Shown one piece after another: positions 9,222 through 19,381 of a stretch of DNA of 64,000 nucleotides. The stretch lies in NCBI GenBank assembly GCA_020697255.1, contig JAJFBE010000008.1, positions 62,001-126,000 on the forward strand, given 5' to 3'. The stretch comes from Burkholderiales bacterium (GTDB taxonomy: Bacteria; Pseudomonadota; Gammaproteobacteria; Burkholderiales; UBA11063). Position 1 is the stretch's first letter, and every line of letters starts with the position of its first letter. The notes under the pieces were generated by a model. That model was not told the DNA's origin, made no database searches, and worked only from the letters and a program-made list of their open reading frames with translations. Both the position numbers and the translations under genes were made by a program.

Positions 9222-9386
9222 TTGAATTACTTCCTTTATACAAAATTGTAGTAGATTTTAACATATTTTTTAATAAATCAATAATTTATTATAACCGCCG
9301 TTTTAGATCATAGATTCACGTCTTCTATACGCTTACAAGACGGAGTAATAAAGTTTTGTCATCCTGGGGCCTGGCCTGGGATCAAA

Positions 9387-12206
9387 TTAGCTATGAATAA
9401 TCATCATGGAGTATGACCTAAGGGGAGGTAGCTCTCCGGCTTTGTAAGCACCAATGGTTTCTATACCAGCTTTTTCATGATTAACAACAATATGCCAGAG
9501 TCCTTTTTGCGGTAATGGCAGAAATTTGTTTACACAATAATTATCAATACTAGTGGCATTATAAATAACAACAACATCATGCCATGAGTCCCCGTTAGCA
9601 CTATCTTTAAAATGTGACAAAATGACACCTGATTTATCATCATTATATGTGGTGCTAATAACTAACTGGCTTTCAATAATTTTCCTGTCTTTTATTCTAA
9701 ATGCCGGATGTTCTTTACGTAATTTAATTAACCCTTTGATATACTCAAAAACTGGCAAAAATCTTACCTTATCCTGCCAATTAAATGCATTTATTATATC
9801 ACTGCTTTTATAACTATTATGATCCCCTCTTTTACTGCGTAATAATTCAACGCCACCATGAAGAAATGGAATACCCTGAGCAGTTAGTACTAAACCGATG
9901 GCTAATAAATTTTGCCGGATCAACATATTACCAAATAGATTATCTTCATCAATATGTATATGATATTCACCTGGTCTTAAATGCGTATTATGACTTTTTT
10001 CAATATGATCCCACAAGGTATAATTATCATGGGCATCAACATAATTTATACTCTCCTGTGGGCTAGCTGTCAGAGTATATATTGAGCCCTTTAATCCTTC
10101 AATTATTCCCCAGCATATATCTGAGTTATGTGAATTCCCATTAACAAACCCATGCCCCGGGTTATTATTGCCACGAATTGCGTTTCTAAAATTATCATTA
10201 AATATTGCAAAATTTTCATTTTTCTGACTACCACGATATGTACCATTTTTCAGAGGGGTATCACTTGCCCGCCATGGTTCACCATAAATTAAAATACCCG
10301 GGTCTGTTTTTCGCGCAAGACTTACGACCTTCTTTATGGTATCAATATCAATTAATTCCATCAAATCAAAGCGTAACCCATCGACCTTATAATCCAATAT
10401 CCAATGCATAATAGAATCAAGGATAAATTTACTTACCTGAGGTCGTTCTGTAGCCAATTCATTCCCACAACCAGAACCATTGGTAAAGCGCCCATATTTA
10501 TCGCTTCTAAAATAGTAACCTGGAACAATCTTATCAAAATTTATAGTATTAACCATATGATTATATACTACATCAATTACAACCCTGAGACCTTGTTTAT
10601 GCAAACTATGAACCATTTCACGAAATTCGCGAATTCTTGCATGTGGGTTATACGCATTGGTAGAGTAAATACCTGTTGGAGTATTGTAATTTCTCGGATC
10701 ATACCCCCAATTGCGGTTATTTATTGCACCCATTTTAGTTTCATCAACTGAAGCAAAATCAAAAACCGGTAGCAAGTGTACATGGGTGATACCCAACTCA
10801 ACCAAGCTATCCATGCCGGTCTTCACTGAGATTCCGGTTGCCTTGTCAGTAAAACATGTATTGCTTTCACTCAATCCAATATATTTACCCGGAAACGAAC
10901 TGTTGCAAGAATGATCAATTGTGAGATCACGTACATGGGTCTCATAAATGATAATGCTATCATTTAAATCTGGCTTTTTATCACCCACCCAGCCATCAGG
11001 CTTAGCCAATGGTGAATCCAAATCAATTAAACAGCCTTTTATACCATTTATTGCAAGAGCTGTTGCATATGGATCTACAGCATAAGTGGTCATCTCGGTA
11101 TTTTGGTTATTTTTATCCAGGTAATTAAAATGTAATCGATACATATAGAATAAATTCTCATGTGGCAAACGATCTATCCGGATATTATGAATATTATTTT
11201 GTACATCATTATTCAAACGAAAAACATAATCAGGTTCTTTGTCTACCGTATCAAAATTTTTATATAAAAGAAGCTCTACATATATAGCAGTTGGTGCCCA
11301 TAAACCCAACAAAATATCTGATTTTGTAAAAATAATCCCTAAGTCATTACCTGCATAATAAAATTTATCCAGATAGCTACGAAACTGTACCATACATGGT
11401 GAAAAAGTTTGGTTTGCCTTAATTACCAGCAAATCAGATGGCATAATACTTGATGGCAAATTACTAATTGTAATATTTCTATTTTCGTGCGTAATCACAA
11501 CATCATTTTGTTTGTTTGAATTTATATATAAATCAAAGTAAGTATCGGGTAATGCTTCGTGAGATAGGTGAGCATTAATATTCTCATCCATAATTGCATA
11601 CTCAAGGCGTGGATTGGTTCTATTTACAACATCATTCAGTGAAGTATAAAGTGTGGCATCCCCATAAACAATATAATAGTTATCTTCCAGCATATCCAGT
11701 TCAAAAACACAACTTTGCTCAGCCCATTCATTACACCATGAATGATCCCAAACCATTTTATGCGCAATTACCTGATTATTTGTACTAATTGCAGATACAC
11801 CAAAATCACCAAAAGTAGAAAACGCTACGTTACTGGTCATTTTATTTGATGCATAAGTCCACAAGCTCCAGGCATAATCGTCACCGGAATATATATTATC
11901 ACCACGAATAAAATGAACTAACTTACCAAGCCGACACTGATGAGAAACCTTAAAGGTGCGCTCTGCCCTTATTTTGGTGTTAATCTCCACACAATAAACG
12001 GTAATTTCACTAATACCAGAAATATCTGAAGTGATTAAAAGTTTATTATCAGTTAAAGTTATTCTTTCATGTTTTGGCTCAAATGACCACTCAACACTAG
12101 CTATTTCATTACGTTTAGAAATTGATTCTCGAATAGCTATAAGCTCTAATTTTGTTTCTATGGTAATAGAATTTTCGGATGCTTTAATTATTAAATCATT
12201 GTGCAT
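9387..12206 (-). CDS. Type I pullulanase-like glycogen debranching enzyme (GH13)
   Basis: Large alpha-glucan hydrolase (939 residues) expected to cut alpha-1,6 branches in glycogen. The N-terminal ~330 residues hold divergent beta-sandwich domains, including a CBM48-like module. The catalytic barrel carries the type I pullulanase signature NWGYDPRNYNTPTGIYST and the GH13 regions: VVIDVVYNHM, GLRFDLMELID (nucleophile Asp), ILIYGEPWRAS (acid/base Glu) and NYVDAHDNYTLWDH (third Asp). No signal peptide is seen, so it is probably cytoplasmic, unlike secreted PulA. It lies 9 bases downstream of glgB and completes a glycogen locus. A GlgX role is possible, but the YDPRNY signature favours the pullulanase subfamily. 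Confidence 0.88.
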   Translation of the reverse strand: MHNDLIIKASENSITIETKLELIAIRESISKRNEIASVEWSFEPKHERITLTDNKLLITSDISGISEITVYCVEINTKIRAERTFKVSHQCRLGKLVHFIRGDNIYSGDDYAWSLWTYASNKMTSNVAFSTFGDFGVSAISTNNQVIAHKMVWDHSWCNEWAEQSCVFELDMLEDNYYIVYGDATLYTSLNDVVNRTNPRLEYAIMDENINAHLSHEALPDTYFDLYINSNKQNDVVITHENRNITISNLPSSIMPSDLLVIKANQTFSPCMVQFRSYLDKFYYAGNDLGIIFTKSDILLGLWAPTAIYVELLLYKNFDTVDKEPDYVFRLNNDVQNNIHNIRIDRLPHENLFYMYRLHFNYLDKNNQNTEMTTYAVDPYATALAINGIKGCLIDLDSPLAKPDGWVGDKKPDLNDSIIIYETHVRDLTIDHSCNSSFPGKYIGLSESNTCFTDKATGISVKTGMDSLVELGITHVHLLPVFDFASVDETKMGAINNRNWGYDPRNYNTPTGIYSTNAYNPHARIREFREMVHSLHKQGLRVVIDVVYNHMVNTINFDKIVPGYYFRSDKYGRFTNGSGCGNELATERPQVSKFILDSIMHWILDYKVDGLRFDLMELIDIDTIKKVVSLARKTDPGILIYGEPWRASDTPLKNGTYRGSQKNENFAIFNDNFRNAIRGNNNPGHGFVNGNSHNSDICWGIIEGLKGSIYTLTASPQESINYVDAHDNYTLWDHIEKSHNTHLRPGEYHIHIDEDNLFGNMLIRQNLLAIGLVLTAQGIPFLHGGVELLRSKRGDHNSYKSSDIINAFNWQDKVRFLPVFEYIKGLIKLRKEHPAFRIKDRKIIESQLVISTTYNDDKSGVILSHFKDSANGDSWHDVVVIYNATSIDNYCVNKFLPLPQKGLWHIVVNHEKAGIETIGAYKAGELPPLRSYSMMIIHS

Positions 12207-12215
12207 TAATTTACT

Positions 12216-14132
12216 TTATCCTATATGTTTCAAAACAGTTACTGCCATTGGCGGGATCTTAAGTGTTAAATGCTGGGGATAATTATGCTGCCAATTTGAC
12301 ACGCTCGTTAGCTTTTCATCTATTATCTGCCCAGATCCGCCAAATTCCATACCATCCGAATTGAACACCTCTTTATAGTAACCTACTTTAGGTACACCGA
12401 TATGATAATCGTAATATACCACTGGCGTAAAATTACAAATAAAAATCAAACAATCTGTTTTACTAAAACGTGCAAAAGATAGAACACTTTGATCTTTATT
12501 TCCTACATCAATCCAGCTAAAACCACAAGGATCGTAATCATATTCCCACAAAGCATTATTTTCTCTATAGAAATGATTTAACTGTTTGAAAAAAAGCTGT
12601 GTCTCTTTATGTGTATGGAACTCATCTAGTATCTGCCACTGCAATTGCTCATATTCACGCCATTCAACAAACTGGCCAAATTCTGAACCCATAAATAATA
12701 ACTTTTTCCCAGGGTGCCCCATCATATACGTAGCATAAAGTCGTAGCCCAGCAAACTTATTCCATAAATTGCCCCACATCTTATCTAGCAGGGATTTTTT
12801 ACCATGAACTACCTCGTCATGCGAGATAGGTAAAATAAATTTTTCTGAATAATTATAATGCATAGAAAAAGTTATTAAGTTATGATGATATTTTCGATGT
12901 ACCGGATCTAGTTTTATATACCGAAGGGTATCATTCATCCAACCCATATTCCATTTTAAATCAAATCCCAAGCCACCATGTTCTATCTTTGTGGTTATGC
13001 CAGTCCATGCAGAAGATTCCTCAGCAATAGTTACTACACCTGACATAGGAGTTTTAATCACATGATTAAACTCTTTTAAAAAATTTATCCCCTCCAGGTT
13101 TTGGTTATTACCAAAGATATTTGGCTGCCACTGCCCAGGTTCTCTACCATAATCAAGATACAGAATATTTGAAACAGCATCAACACGAAGACCATCAATA
13201 TGAAATTCATTAATCCAGTACATGGCATTAGAAATTAAAAATGATTTTACTTCAAAACGCCCCAAATCAAAATTACGCGTGCCCCATCCTGTGTTTTGCG
13301 CCTTCCAGGAGGCCTGATATTCGTAACACGGACTACCATCAAAATTTATTAATCCATGCGCATCAACACAAAAATGCCCAGGCACCCAGTCTAAAATAAC
13401 GCCAATATTTAATTTGTGCAGTTCATTAACTAAATGTTTTAATCCGCGTAAATCGCCATGACGACTATTTACCGAAAAAAACCCGGTCCCCTGATAACCC
13501 CATGATGCATCAAGTGGATGCTCATTTAGGGGCATAAACTCTACATGGGTATAACCCATCTCTTTAACATAAGCAGGTAGTAGATTTATTAATTCTTCAT
13601 AGCTTAAAAATTGTCCATTCTTAGTTTTCCATGAACCTAGATGGACTTCGTAAACATTCATGGGGCTACTAAATATATCTCTATCGACTCTACGTGATAG
13701 CCAAGCATCATCGCTCCAAGCATAATTTGCCTGTGTATTAATAATTGACGCTGTATTCGGACGTAATTCGGAACTAATTGCATACGGATCGCTTTTATAT
13801 ACCATATGCCCGGAGTCCCTGTTAGTAACAGCAAATTTATATTTTATACCATGCTGTAAGTCTGGAATAAAGATTGACCACAGACCTTCATTACTAATTT
13901 TTTGCATATAGTATTCTGATAACATCTGCCAGTGACAAAAGTCACCAATTACACAAACACTAAGCGCATTAGGTGCCCAGGTAGTAAAACGAATACCATC
14001 AATGTTGTTTTCATATGCCTTGTGTGCACCCATAAAATTGTATGCAGTAAAATGCCGCCCCTCATGAAACAAATAAATATCTGTGTCATTGATAATACCG
14101 GCTGTTTTATTATGCGTGTAATTTGCACTCAT
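12216..14132 (-). CDS. glgB: 1,4-alpha-glucan branching enzyme GlgB
   Basis: Makes alpha-1,6 branches in glycogen. The 638-residue protein has an N-terminal CBM48 domain ([21 protein letters not shown]) and a GH13 barrel with [21 protein letters not shown] (nucleophile Asp), [10 protein letters not shown] (acid/base Glu) and [13 protein letters not shown] (third Asp). The C-terminal beta-domain ends VLKHIG. It lacks the extra N-terminal domain of E. coli GlgB, so it is the shorter type. It is divergent from glgC across ~120 bases and is followed 9 bases later by the pullulanase-like gene. Confidence 0.95.
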   Translation of the reverse strand: MSANYTHNKTAGIINDTDIYLFHEGRHFTAYNFMGAHKAYENNIDGIRFTTWAPNALSVCVIGDFCHWQMLSEYYMQKISNEGLWSIFIPDLQHGIKYKFAVTNRDSGHMVYKSDPYAISSELRPNTASIINTQANYAWSDDAWLSRRVDRDIFSSPMNVYEVHLGSWKTKNGQFLSYEELINLLPAYVKEMGYTHVEFMPLNEHPLDASWGYQGTGFFSVNSRHGDLRGLKHLVNELHKLNIGVILDWVPGHFCVDAHGLINFDGSPCYEYQASWKAQNTGWGTRNFDLGRFEVKSFLISNAMYWINEFHIDGLRVDAVSNILYLDYGREPGQWQPNIFGNNQNLEGINFLKEFNHVIKTPMSGVVTIAEESSAWTGITTKIEHGGLGFDLKWNMGWMNDTLRYIKLDPVHRKYHHNLITFSMHYNYSEKFILPISHDEVVHGKKSLLDKMWGNLWNKFAGLRLYATYMMGHPGKKLLFMGSEFGQFVEWREYEQLQWQILDEFHTHKETQLFFKQLNHFYRENNALWEYDYDPCGFSWIDVGNKDQSVLSFARFSKTDCLIFICNFTPVVYYDYHIGVPKVGYYKEVFNSDGMEFGGSGQIIDEKLTSVSNWQHNYPQHLTLKIPPMAVTVLKHIG

Positions 14133-14253
14133 TTATTATCCTGATTATAAGTTTAATCCTATATTTTACACTTATTTGCTGTTATACGAATAAGTTACAA
14201 AGAATAGGGCGGTTTTGATACAATATGGTACCATTCATAATAGGAAAGGCTAT

Positions 14254-15519
14254 ATGCCAAATAATACGCTAGATACATTAAACCAGCTACCCAAACGTTG
14301 TGTAACCTTAGTACTGGCCGGGGGACGCGGATCACGCTTGCAACAATTAACTGACACCCGTGCAAAACCCGCCGTATATTTTGGCGGTAAATTTAGAATA
14401 ATTGATTTTGTATTATCTAACTGCCTAAACTCAGGTTTTCGCCGTATTGGTATTATTACCCAATACAAATCACACTCTTTGCTCCGGCACTTACAACGCG
14501 GCTGGAGCTTCTTACGCGGTGAATTAAACGAATTTATTGATTTTTTACCGGCACAACAAAGGGTTAATGAAGAACATTGGTATCGTGGAACAGCCGATGC
14601 CGTTTATCAAAATATTGATATCATTCATTCATATAATCCTGAATATGTTGTTATTCTTGCCGGGGATCATATTTACAAAATGGATTATTCGATAATGTTA
14701 CGTGACCACGTTGCCAGCGGTTATGGGTGCACAATTGGTTGCATTGAAGTACCAAAAAGTGAAGCGAGTGCTTTTGGTGTTATGGCTATCGATGAAAAGC
14801 GTAAAATTAGTGACTTTATTGAAAAACCAGAAGATCCTCCAACTATCCCGGGAAGTGCAGAAACTTCATTAGCCAGCATGGGAATTTATATTTTTAACGC
14901 GGATTATTTATATAAATTACTAGAGGAAGATATTGTTAATCCAGCTTCAACCCATGATTTTGGCAAAGACATTATTCCACGTGTTGTATTCGAATCTCAG
15001 GCATTTGCCCATCCATTTGGACTTTCATGTGTACAAAGAGCTAGAGAAAATAAAGCTTACTGGCGTGATGTAGGTACAGTTGATGCATTTTGGGAAGCCA
15101 ATTTAGATCTGGCTTCTAATATGCCTGAACTAAATTTATATGATAGTAACTGGCCGATCTGGACACATCAAGAGCAACTACCGCCAGCCAAGTTTGTCCC
15201 TGATAGTAATGGTAATAACGGAACAATTTTTAATTCTTTAGCCTCAGGCGGTTGTATTATTTCCGGCTCACATATTTCACACACCGTAATGTTTTCTAAT
15301 GTACGGGTCGAATCTTTTTGTAAACTTGAACAAAGCGTAATTTTACCAAGTAGTCATATTGGTGAAAACTGCCAGCTTAAAAAAGTGGTTATTGATCGTG
15401 GTTGCAATATTCCCCCAGGTACTGTTATTGGTGTCGATGCGGAAGAAGATAGTCGAAGATTTTCACGTACTGAAAATGGTGTCGTTTTAGTTACACGAAG
15501 TATGCTAAGTCAGCTATAG
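14254..15519 (+). CDS. glgC: Glucose-1-phosphate adenylyltransferase GlgC
   Basis: Forms ADP-glucose, the donor for glycogen synthesis. The ATG at 14254 is chosen because AGGAAAGG ends 4 bases before it; an upstream in-frame TTG has no such site. The ~421-residue protein opens with the nucleotide-binding [20 protein letters not shown], then the sugar-phosphate region [13 protein letters not shown], the activator/substrate segment [13 protein letters not shown], and a C-terminal left-handed beta-helix. Length and motifs match proteobacterial GlgC. It is the first gene of the glgC-glgA pair and divergent from glgB. Confidence 0.95.
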   Translation: MPNNTLDTLNQLPKRCVTLVLAGGRGSRLQQLTDTRAKPAVYFGGKFRIIDFVLSNCLNSGFRRIGIITQYKSHSLLRHLQRGWSFLRGELNEFIDFLPAQQRVNEEHWYRGTADAVYQNIDIIHSYNPEYVVILAGDHIYKMDYSIMLRDHVASGYGCTIGCIEVPKSEASAFGVMAIDEKRKISDFIEKPEDPPTIPGSAETSLASMGIYIFNADYLYKLLEEDIVNPASTHDFGKDIIPRVVFESQAFAHPFGLSCVQRARENKAYWRDVGTVDAFWEANLDLASNMPELNLYDSNWPIWTHQEQLPPAKFVPDSNGNNGTIFNSLASGGCIISGSHISHTVMFSNVRVESFCKLEQSVILPSSHIGENCQLKKVVIDRGCNIPPGTVIGVDAEEDSRRFSRTENGVVLVTRSMLSQL

Positions 15520-15528
15520 GAGCTTAAG

Positions 15529-16992
15529 ATGAAAATATTGCATGTCTGTAGCGAACTTTACCCATTACTTAAAACCGGGGGCCTGGCTGATGTAACCGCG
15601 GCCCTGAGTAATGCATTAGTAAACCTTAAATGTGATGCCAGAGTCATAGTTCCCGGGTTTCCTGCATTTATGAATGGGGTAACAAATAAGAAACTAATCC
15701 AAGTTATGCCAGAAGAATTTGGCGTATCAATTATTAATTTATACTATGGTACACTACCAAATTCTAAAGTTGGTGTTTATATTATAGATGCAAAAGGTTT
15801 GTATGACCGATCAGGCAACCCATACCAGGATAATCAGGGAATCGCCTATGCCGATAACTACCGTCGCTTTGCCTTACTTGGATATATAGCAGCAAAATTA
15901 GCTGAAGGTCTTGACAATGAATGGAAACCACAGATAGTACATGGTCATGACTGGCATGCCGGACTTACATTTGCCTATTTAAAGGCACATGAAATACAAA
16001 CAGGGAAAAAAGCAGCAAGATCAGTATTTACTATTCATAATCTGGCATATCAGGGCACATTTCCTAAATCAATTTTTGATGAGCTTAATTTACCCATAAG
16101 TTTTTTTGATATCAACGGGCTAGAATTTTACGGAAATATATCCTTTCTAAAATCAGGTTTATTTTTTGCCGATAAATTGACCACAGTTAGCCCAACATAT
16201 GCAATAGAAATACAACATGGGGAACAAGGGTGCGGCTTTGATGGCCTCCTAAGTAAACGTAAGCATGACTTAGTAGGTATTCTAAATGGGATTGACAAAG
16301 ATGTCTGGAATCCGGCAACAGATATAGTTATTGATAAAAAATTCAGCCATCGTTCTATGTCTGGAAAATTAACTTGCAAAACTTCCCTACAAAAACAATT
16401 AGGGTTAACTGTTCAAAATGACGTGCCGTTATTTGTTGTGGTTAGCCGTTTAGCCGAACAAAAGGGGCTTAATTTAATTTTAGATGAAATGCCTAATCTA
16501 ATCAAGCTGGGTGGACAACTGGTTTTACTCGGTAGCGGTGATCCTAAGTTGGAGGAAGCATTTAGGTCTCTTTCTAAAACATATCCCAAATCAATATCAG
16601 TAAAGATTGGTTATGACGAAGAATATGCACACCAGATTATTGCTAGCAGCGACGTTATTTTAGTTCCTTCACGTTATGAACCGTGTGGGTTAACCCAACT
16701 TTATGGAATGACCTATGGAACTTTGCCTGTAGTACATAATGTTGGCGGCTTAGCCGATACAGTTGTCGATTGCAGCCTGGAAAATTTGGACACTGGTAAG
16801 GCAAGCGGGTTTGTCTTTGACCAATTTAGCACCACAGCATTTAATGCTGCACTTAGGCGAGCATTTGCCCTATATAAAAGAAGGGCGGAATGGAAAAGGG
16901 TGCAGAAATACGCTATGGGGCAAGATTTTAGCTGGGATAACCCTGCCTTGCAATACTTTTCGTTATACAAACAGCTATTTACTGCGGGTTGA
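15529..16992 (+). CDS. glgA: ADP-glucose glycogen synthase GlgA
   Basis: GT5 enzyme extending alpha-1,4-glucan from ADP-glucose. The 487-residue protein has the N-terminal KTGGLADV substrate loop (residues ~15-22), the central GHDWHAGLT motif, the linker region HNLAYQGTFP, and the C-terminal VPSRYEPCGLTQLYGMTYG nucleotide-sugar motif with the retaining-GT Glu. It starts 9 bases after glgC, with GGAGCTTAAG before its ATG. Its last 14 bases overlap the 3' end of the convergent propeller gene. No glycogen phosphorylase gene is visible in the window. Confidence 0.95.
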   Translation: MKILHVCSELYPLLKTGGLADVTAALSNALVNLKCDARVIVPGFPAFMNGVTNKKLIQVMPEEFGVSIINLYYGTLPNSKVGVYIIDAKGLYDRSGNPYQDNQGIAYADNYRRFALLGYIAAKLAEGLDNEWKPQIVHGHDWHAGLTFAYLKAHEIQTGKKAARSVFTIHNLAYQGTFPKSIFDELNLPISFFDINGLEFYGNISFLKSGLFFADKLTTVSPTYAIEIQHGEQGCGFDGLLSKRKHDLVGILNGIDKDVWNPATDIVIDKKFSHRSMSGKLTCKTSLQKQLGLTVQNDVPLFVVVSRLAEQKGLNLILDEMPNLIKLGGQLVLLGSGDPKLEEAFRSLSKTYPKSISVKIGYDEEYAHQIIASSDVILVPSRYEPCGLTQLYGMTYGTLPVVHNVGGLADTVVDCSLENLDTGKASGFVFDQFSTTAFNAALRRAFALYKRRAEWKRVQKYAMGQDFSWDNPALQYFSLYKQLFTAG

Positions 16993-18043
16993 CAGTATGT
17001 AATCTTATCCCGGAAGGAATGTTAAACCCTGAGCCAGAGCTTTTGCAGTCAGATAACTCTCCGTTGGCATTCACTTTACAAACAGAAACTGTATTTGCAT
17101 TAGAGATGTAAGCCATAGTCTTTGCAGAATTAAAGGCTAAATCAGATAAGCCGTTAAAACCACTGCCGGTTGTAGTGCAATTGTTTAGTTCACCACTAGA
17201 AGAGTCTAGTTCGCATAAAGAAATTGTGTGCGAACCGTTATTAGTTATATATGCATATTTATTAAATTTATCTACTGTTATTGCCTGGGGTAAATTAAAG
17301 CCACTACCGGTTGATTTACAGTTTTGTAACTCCCCGGATTTTTGTCCGTCCAGTGAACAAAGCATTACCGAGTTATTCATAGCATTTGTAATATAAATAA
17401 AATTATGGTTTACATCCAGGGCCAGGTCGGTCGGGCTGGAAAGCCCTTCAATGAACACTTTGCTACAGCCTGATAAACCACCTTTTTGATCAAGAGTACA
17501 TTTGGATAAAGAGTTATCGCCTTGATTGGTGACATACACTATAGATTTTTGTTCTTCCAGAATAACAGCAGAAGGGGAAGCAAACTCGCTACCAGTTGCG
17601 TAACAATTATCAAAAGATCCGCTAAATGGGTTTATACTACAGACAGAAATTGTATTTGAGCCTTTATTGGCAATGTATGCCATTGTTTGGGGCGCATTAA
17701 AAGCAATCCCTGTAGGAGCATTTAAGTCTTTTCCGGTTGTTGCGCAAGCTCCTTCTAACAATCCATCGCTGCTACTGATCGGGCATTGCGAAACCGTTGT
17801 ACTGTTAGCATTTAGGACATATACAAATTCAATTCCTCTTGATACCTGTGCCTTTTTTGGGGTTGCTATAGCAGTTTTTTTAATCTCTGCTTTTTTTGGA
17901 GCCAGGGTTGGTGTTTCCTGCGGGTACACACCACAAGAAGTAGCTGAGTTTATATGTATCACCGGGGCAGAATATTTACCGATTTGATAAAAAATCACAC
18001 AAAGCCCTAATACCAGAATGAATAGTACTATATTCTTGCCCAT
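16979..18043 (-). CDS. Membrane-anchored YncE/NHL-like beta-propeller with paired cysteines
   Basis: About 354 residues; function unknown. The ATG at 18043 (MGKNIVLFILVLGLCVIFYQ) is chosen because GGAG lies 6 bases upstream. An N-terminal membrane helix or uncleaved signal is followed by a Pro/Lys-rich linker and at least six ~40-residue repeats of the form AYITNxGSxTISxCxxxxxxGxLxxCxxTGSGFxxPxxI. Each repeat carries one Cys in the TISLC strand and one 8-12 residues later, so each blade could hold a disulfide. The fold resembles lactonase/YncE propellers. It is convergent with glgA, which it overlaps by 14 bases; no functional link is implied. Confidence 0.7.
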   Translation of the reverse strand: MGKNIVLFILVLGLCVIFYQIGKYSAPVIHINSATSCGVYPQETPTLAPKKAEIKKTAIATPKKAQVSRGIEFVYVLNANSTTVSQCPISSSDGLLEGACATTGKDLNAPTGIAFNAPQTMAYIANKGSNTISVCSINPFSGSFDNCYATGSEFASPSAVILEEQKSIVYVTNQGDNSLSKCTLDQKGGLSGCSKVFIEGLSSPTDLALDVNHNFIYITNAMNNSVMLCSLDGQKSGELQNCKSTGSGFNLPQAITVDKFNKYAYITNNGSHTISLCELDSSSGELNNCTTTGSGFNGLSDLAFNSAKTMAYISNANTVSVCKVNANGELSDCKSSGSGFNIPSGIRLHTVNPQ

Positions 18044-18115
18044 ATTAAACTCCATATATTGTTACATTCCAATGGTTCGAGTATATCATATCTGCAAATA
18101 AGCGATAATATTAAT

Positions 18116-19381
18116 TCAATTATGTTTTTGTTGTCCTTGGTAAAGTTTTTCTACTACCCACTTAAGACTTGAGCCCTGGATTAGTATTGAAAAAATCACT
18201 AAAAAATATGTCATGGCAATTAGCTGGCTTGGAACCCCAGTAATTGCAATAGTAAGCGCAATTGATATAGCACCGCGGATTCCGCCCCAACAAAGCATGC
18301 CTACTTCCGGCCAATTGTAACTACGCTTTTTATAATTAAATAAAATGTAAATACTCTGCGGTAAAATAACACTGCTAAAGCGAGCAAGCATTACAATAAA
18401 AATACCAATAATTCCCATTATTATAGTTGTGTAATGAATGCTAATTGTTAACATCTCCAACCCGATGAGAACAAATAACAGAGCATTTAATAAATCATCA
18501 ACCAAACTCCAAAAATTGGCCAGATATTCACTGGTTTTTTTGCTAAATTTTTTCTTTTTTAAATGACTCCCAACAACTAAACCTGCAACCACCATGGTAA
18601 TTGGACCTGAAATGTGTATCGTGTTTGCCAAAATATAACCGCAACCGGCACTTGCAATAGTTAAAAGTATACTTACCTCCTGGTCTTCTGTCTTGCATAA
18701 GACTTGCGAGGTAAGATGCCCAACAATCAGCCCACCAATGATTCCACCTAAAGCCTCTTTTACAAACATAAAGCTAATTGATCCAATAGTAAGGTTTACA
18801 CCATCATTTTGATAAAAAATACGCGCCAATATTATCAACACAAGTATCCCGGCAGCATCATTAAATAAGGCCTCGCCCGTAATTTTTGCTTTAGTTTCTT
18901 CGGGCACATTTTTGGCCAATCCCAAAACACTATTAACCGCAACCGGATCAGTTGGTGAAATAAGAGCACCGAAAATAAGACAATCCGGCAAGCTGAGAGG
19001 AAAATGTACTGCCTCACTAACAAACCATAACAAAAAACCGGTACATAATGTCGAGATAATTACTCCCAAACTTGATAAATACATTATCGAATATAAATGC
19101 TTGCGCAAGTTTAAAACATTAATACGTAGAGAACTGGCAAATAAAAGATAGCCAAGCATTACATCCAGTACTGTTTTTCTAAAGTCTATCCCACTTAAAA
19201 TATTATGTATGGATAATGCCCACCCTGAATTAAAGCGTAATAAATTAGTAATAACAATTGATATCATCAAGCTTATTATCGTCAGGGCTATCGTCTTTGG
19301 TAAGCGTAAATAGCGCTCATTAAGAAACGCAGCAATTGCGGTAATTAATACAACTGAAGCAAATATACCATGATAACTCAT
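18116..19381 (-). CDS. Na+/H+ antiporter, CPA1 (NhaP/NhaK-like)
   Basis: Predicted cation/proton antiporter of 421 residues with about 12 membrane helices. Conserved CPA1 features are GALISPTDPVAVNSVLGLAK and TGEALFNDAAGILVLII (the ND pair), with VGMLCWGGIRGAISIALTIAIT near the C-terminus containing the conserved Arg. The long C-terminal cytoplasmic tail of some NhaP proteins is missing. Its ATG overlaps the stop of the upstream FAD-oxidase gene (ATGA), so the two are co-translated. Na+ or K+ selectivity cannot be told from sequence. Confidence 0.88.
   Translation of the reverse strand: MSYHGIFASVVLITAIAAFLNERYLRLPKTIALTIISLMISIVITNLLRFNSGWALSIHNILSGIDFRKTVLDVMLGYLLFASSLRINVLNLRKHLYSIMYLSSLGVIISTLCTGFLLWFVSEAVHFPLSLPDCLIFGALISPTDPVAVNSVLGLAKNVPEETKAKITGEALFNDAAGILVLIILARIFYQNDGVNLTIGSISFMFVKEALGGIIGGLIVGHLTSQVLCKTEDQEVSILLTIASAGCGYILANTIHISGPITMVVAGLVVGSHLKKKKFSKKTSEYLANFWSLVDDLLNALLFVLIGLEMLTISIHYTTIIMGIIGIFIVMLARFSSVILPQSIYILFNYKKRSYNWPEVGMLCWGGIRGAISIALTIAITGVPSQLIAMTYFLVIFSILIQGSSLKWVVEKLYQGQQKHN

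Noticed and set aside
9222-9386. Regulatory RNA or terminator between ssb and the pullulanase-like gene
   Set aside because: Short GC-rich stretches exist, but no clean stem-loop or T-run could be established by eye.
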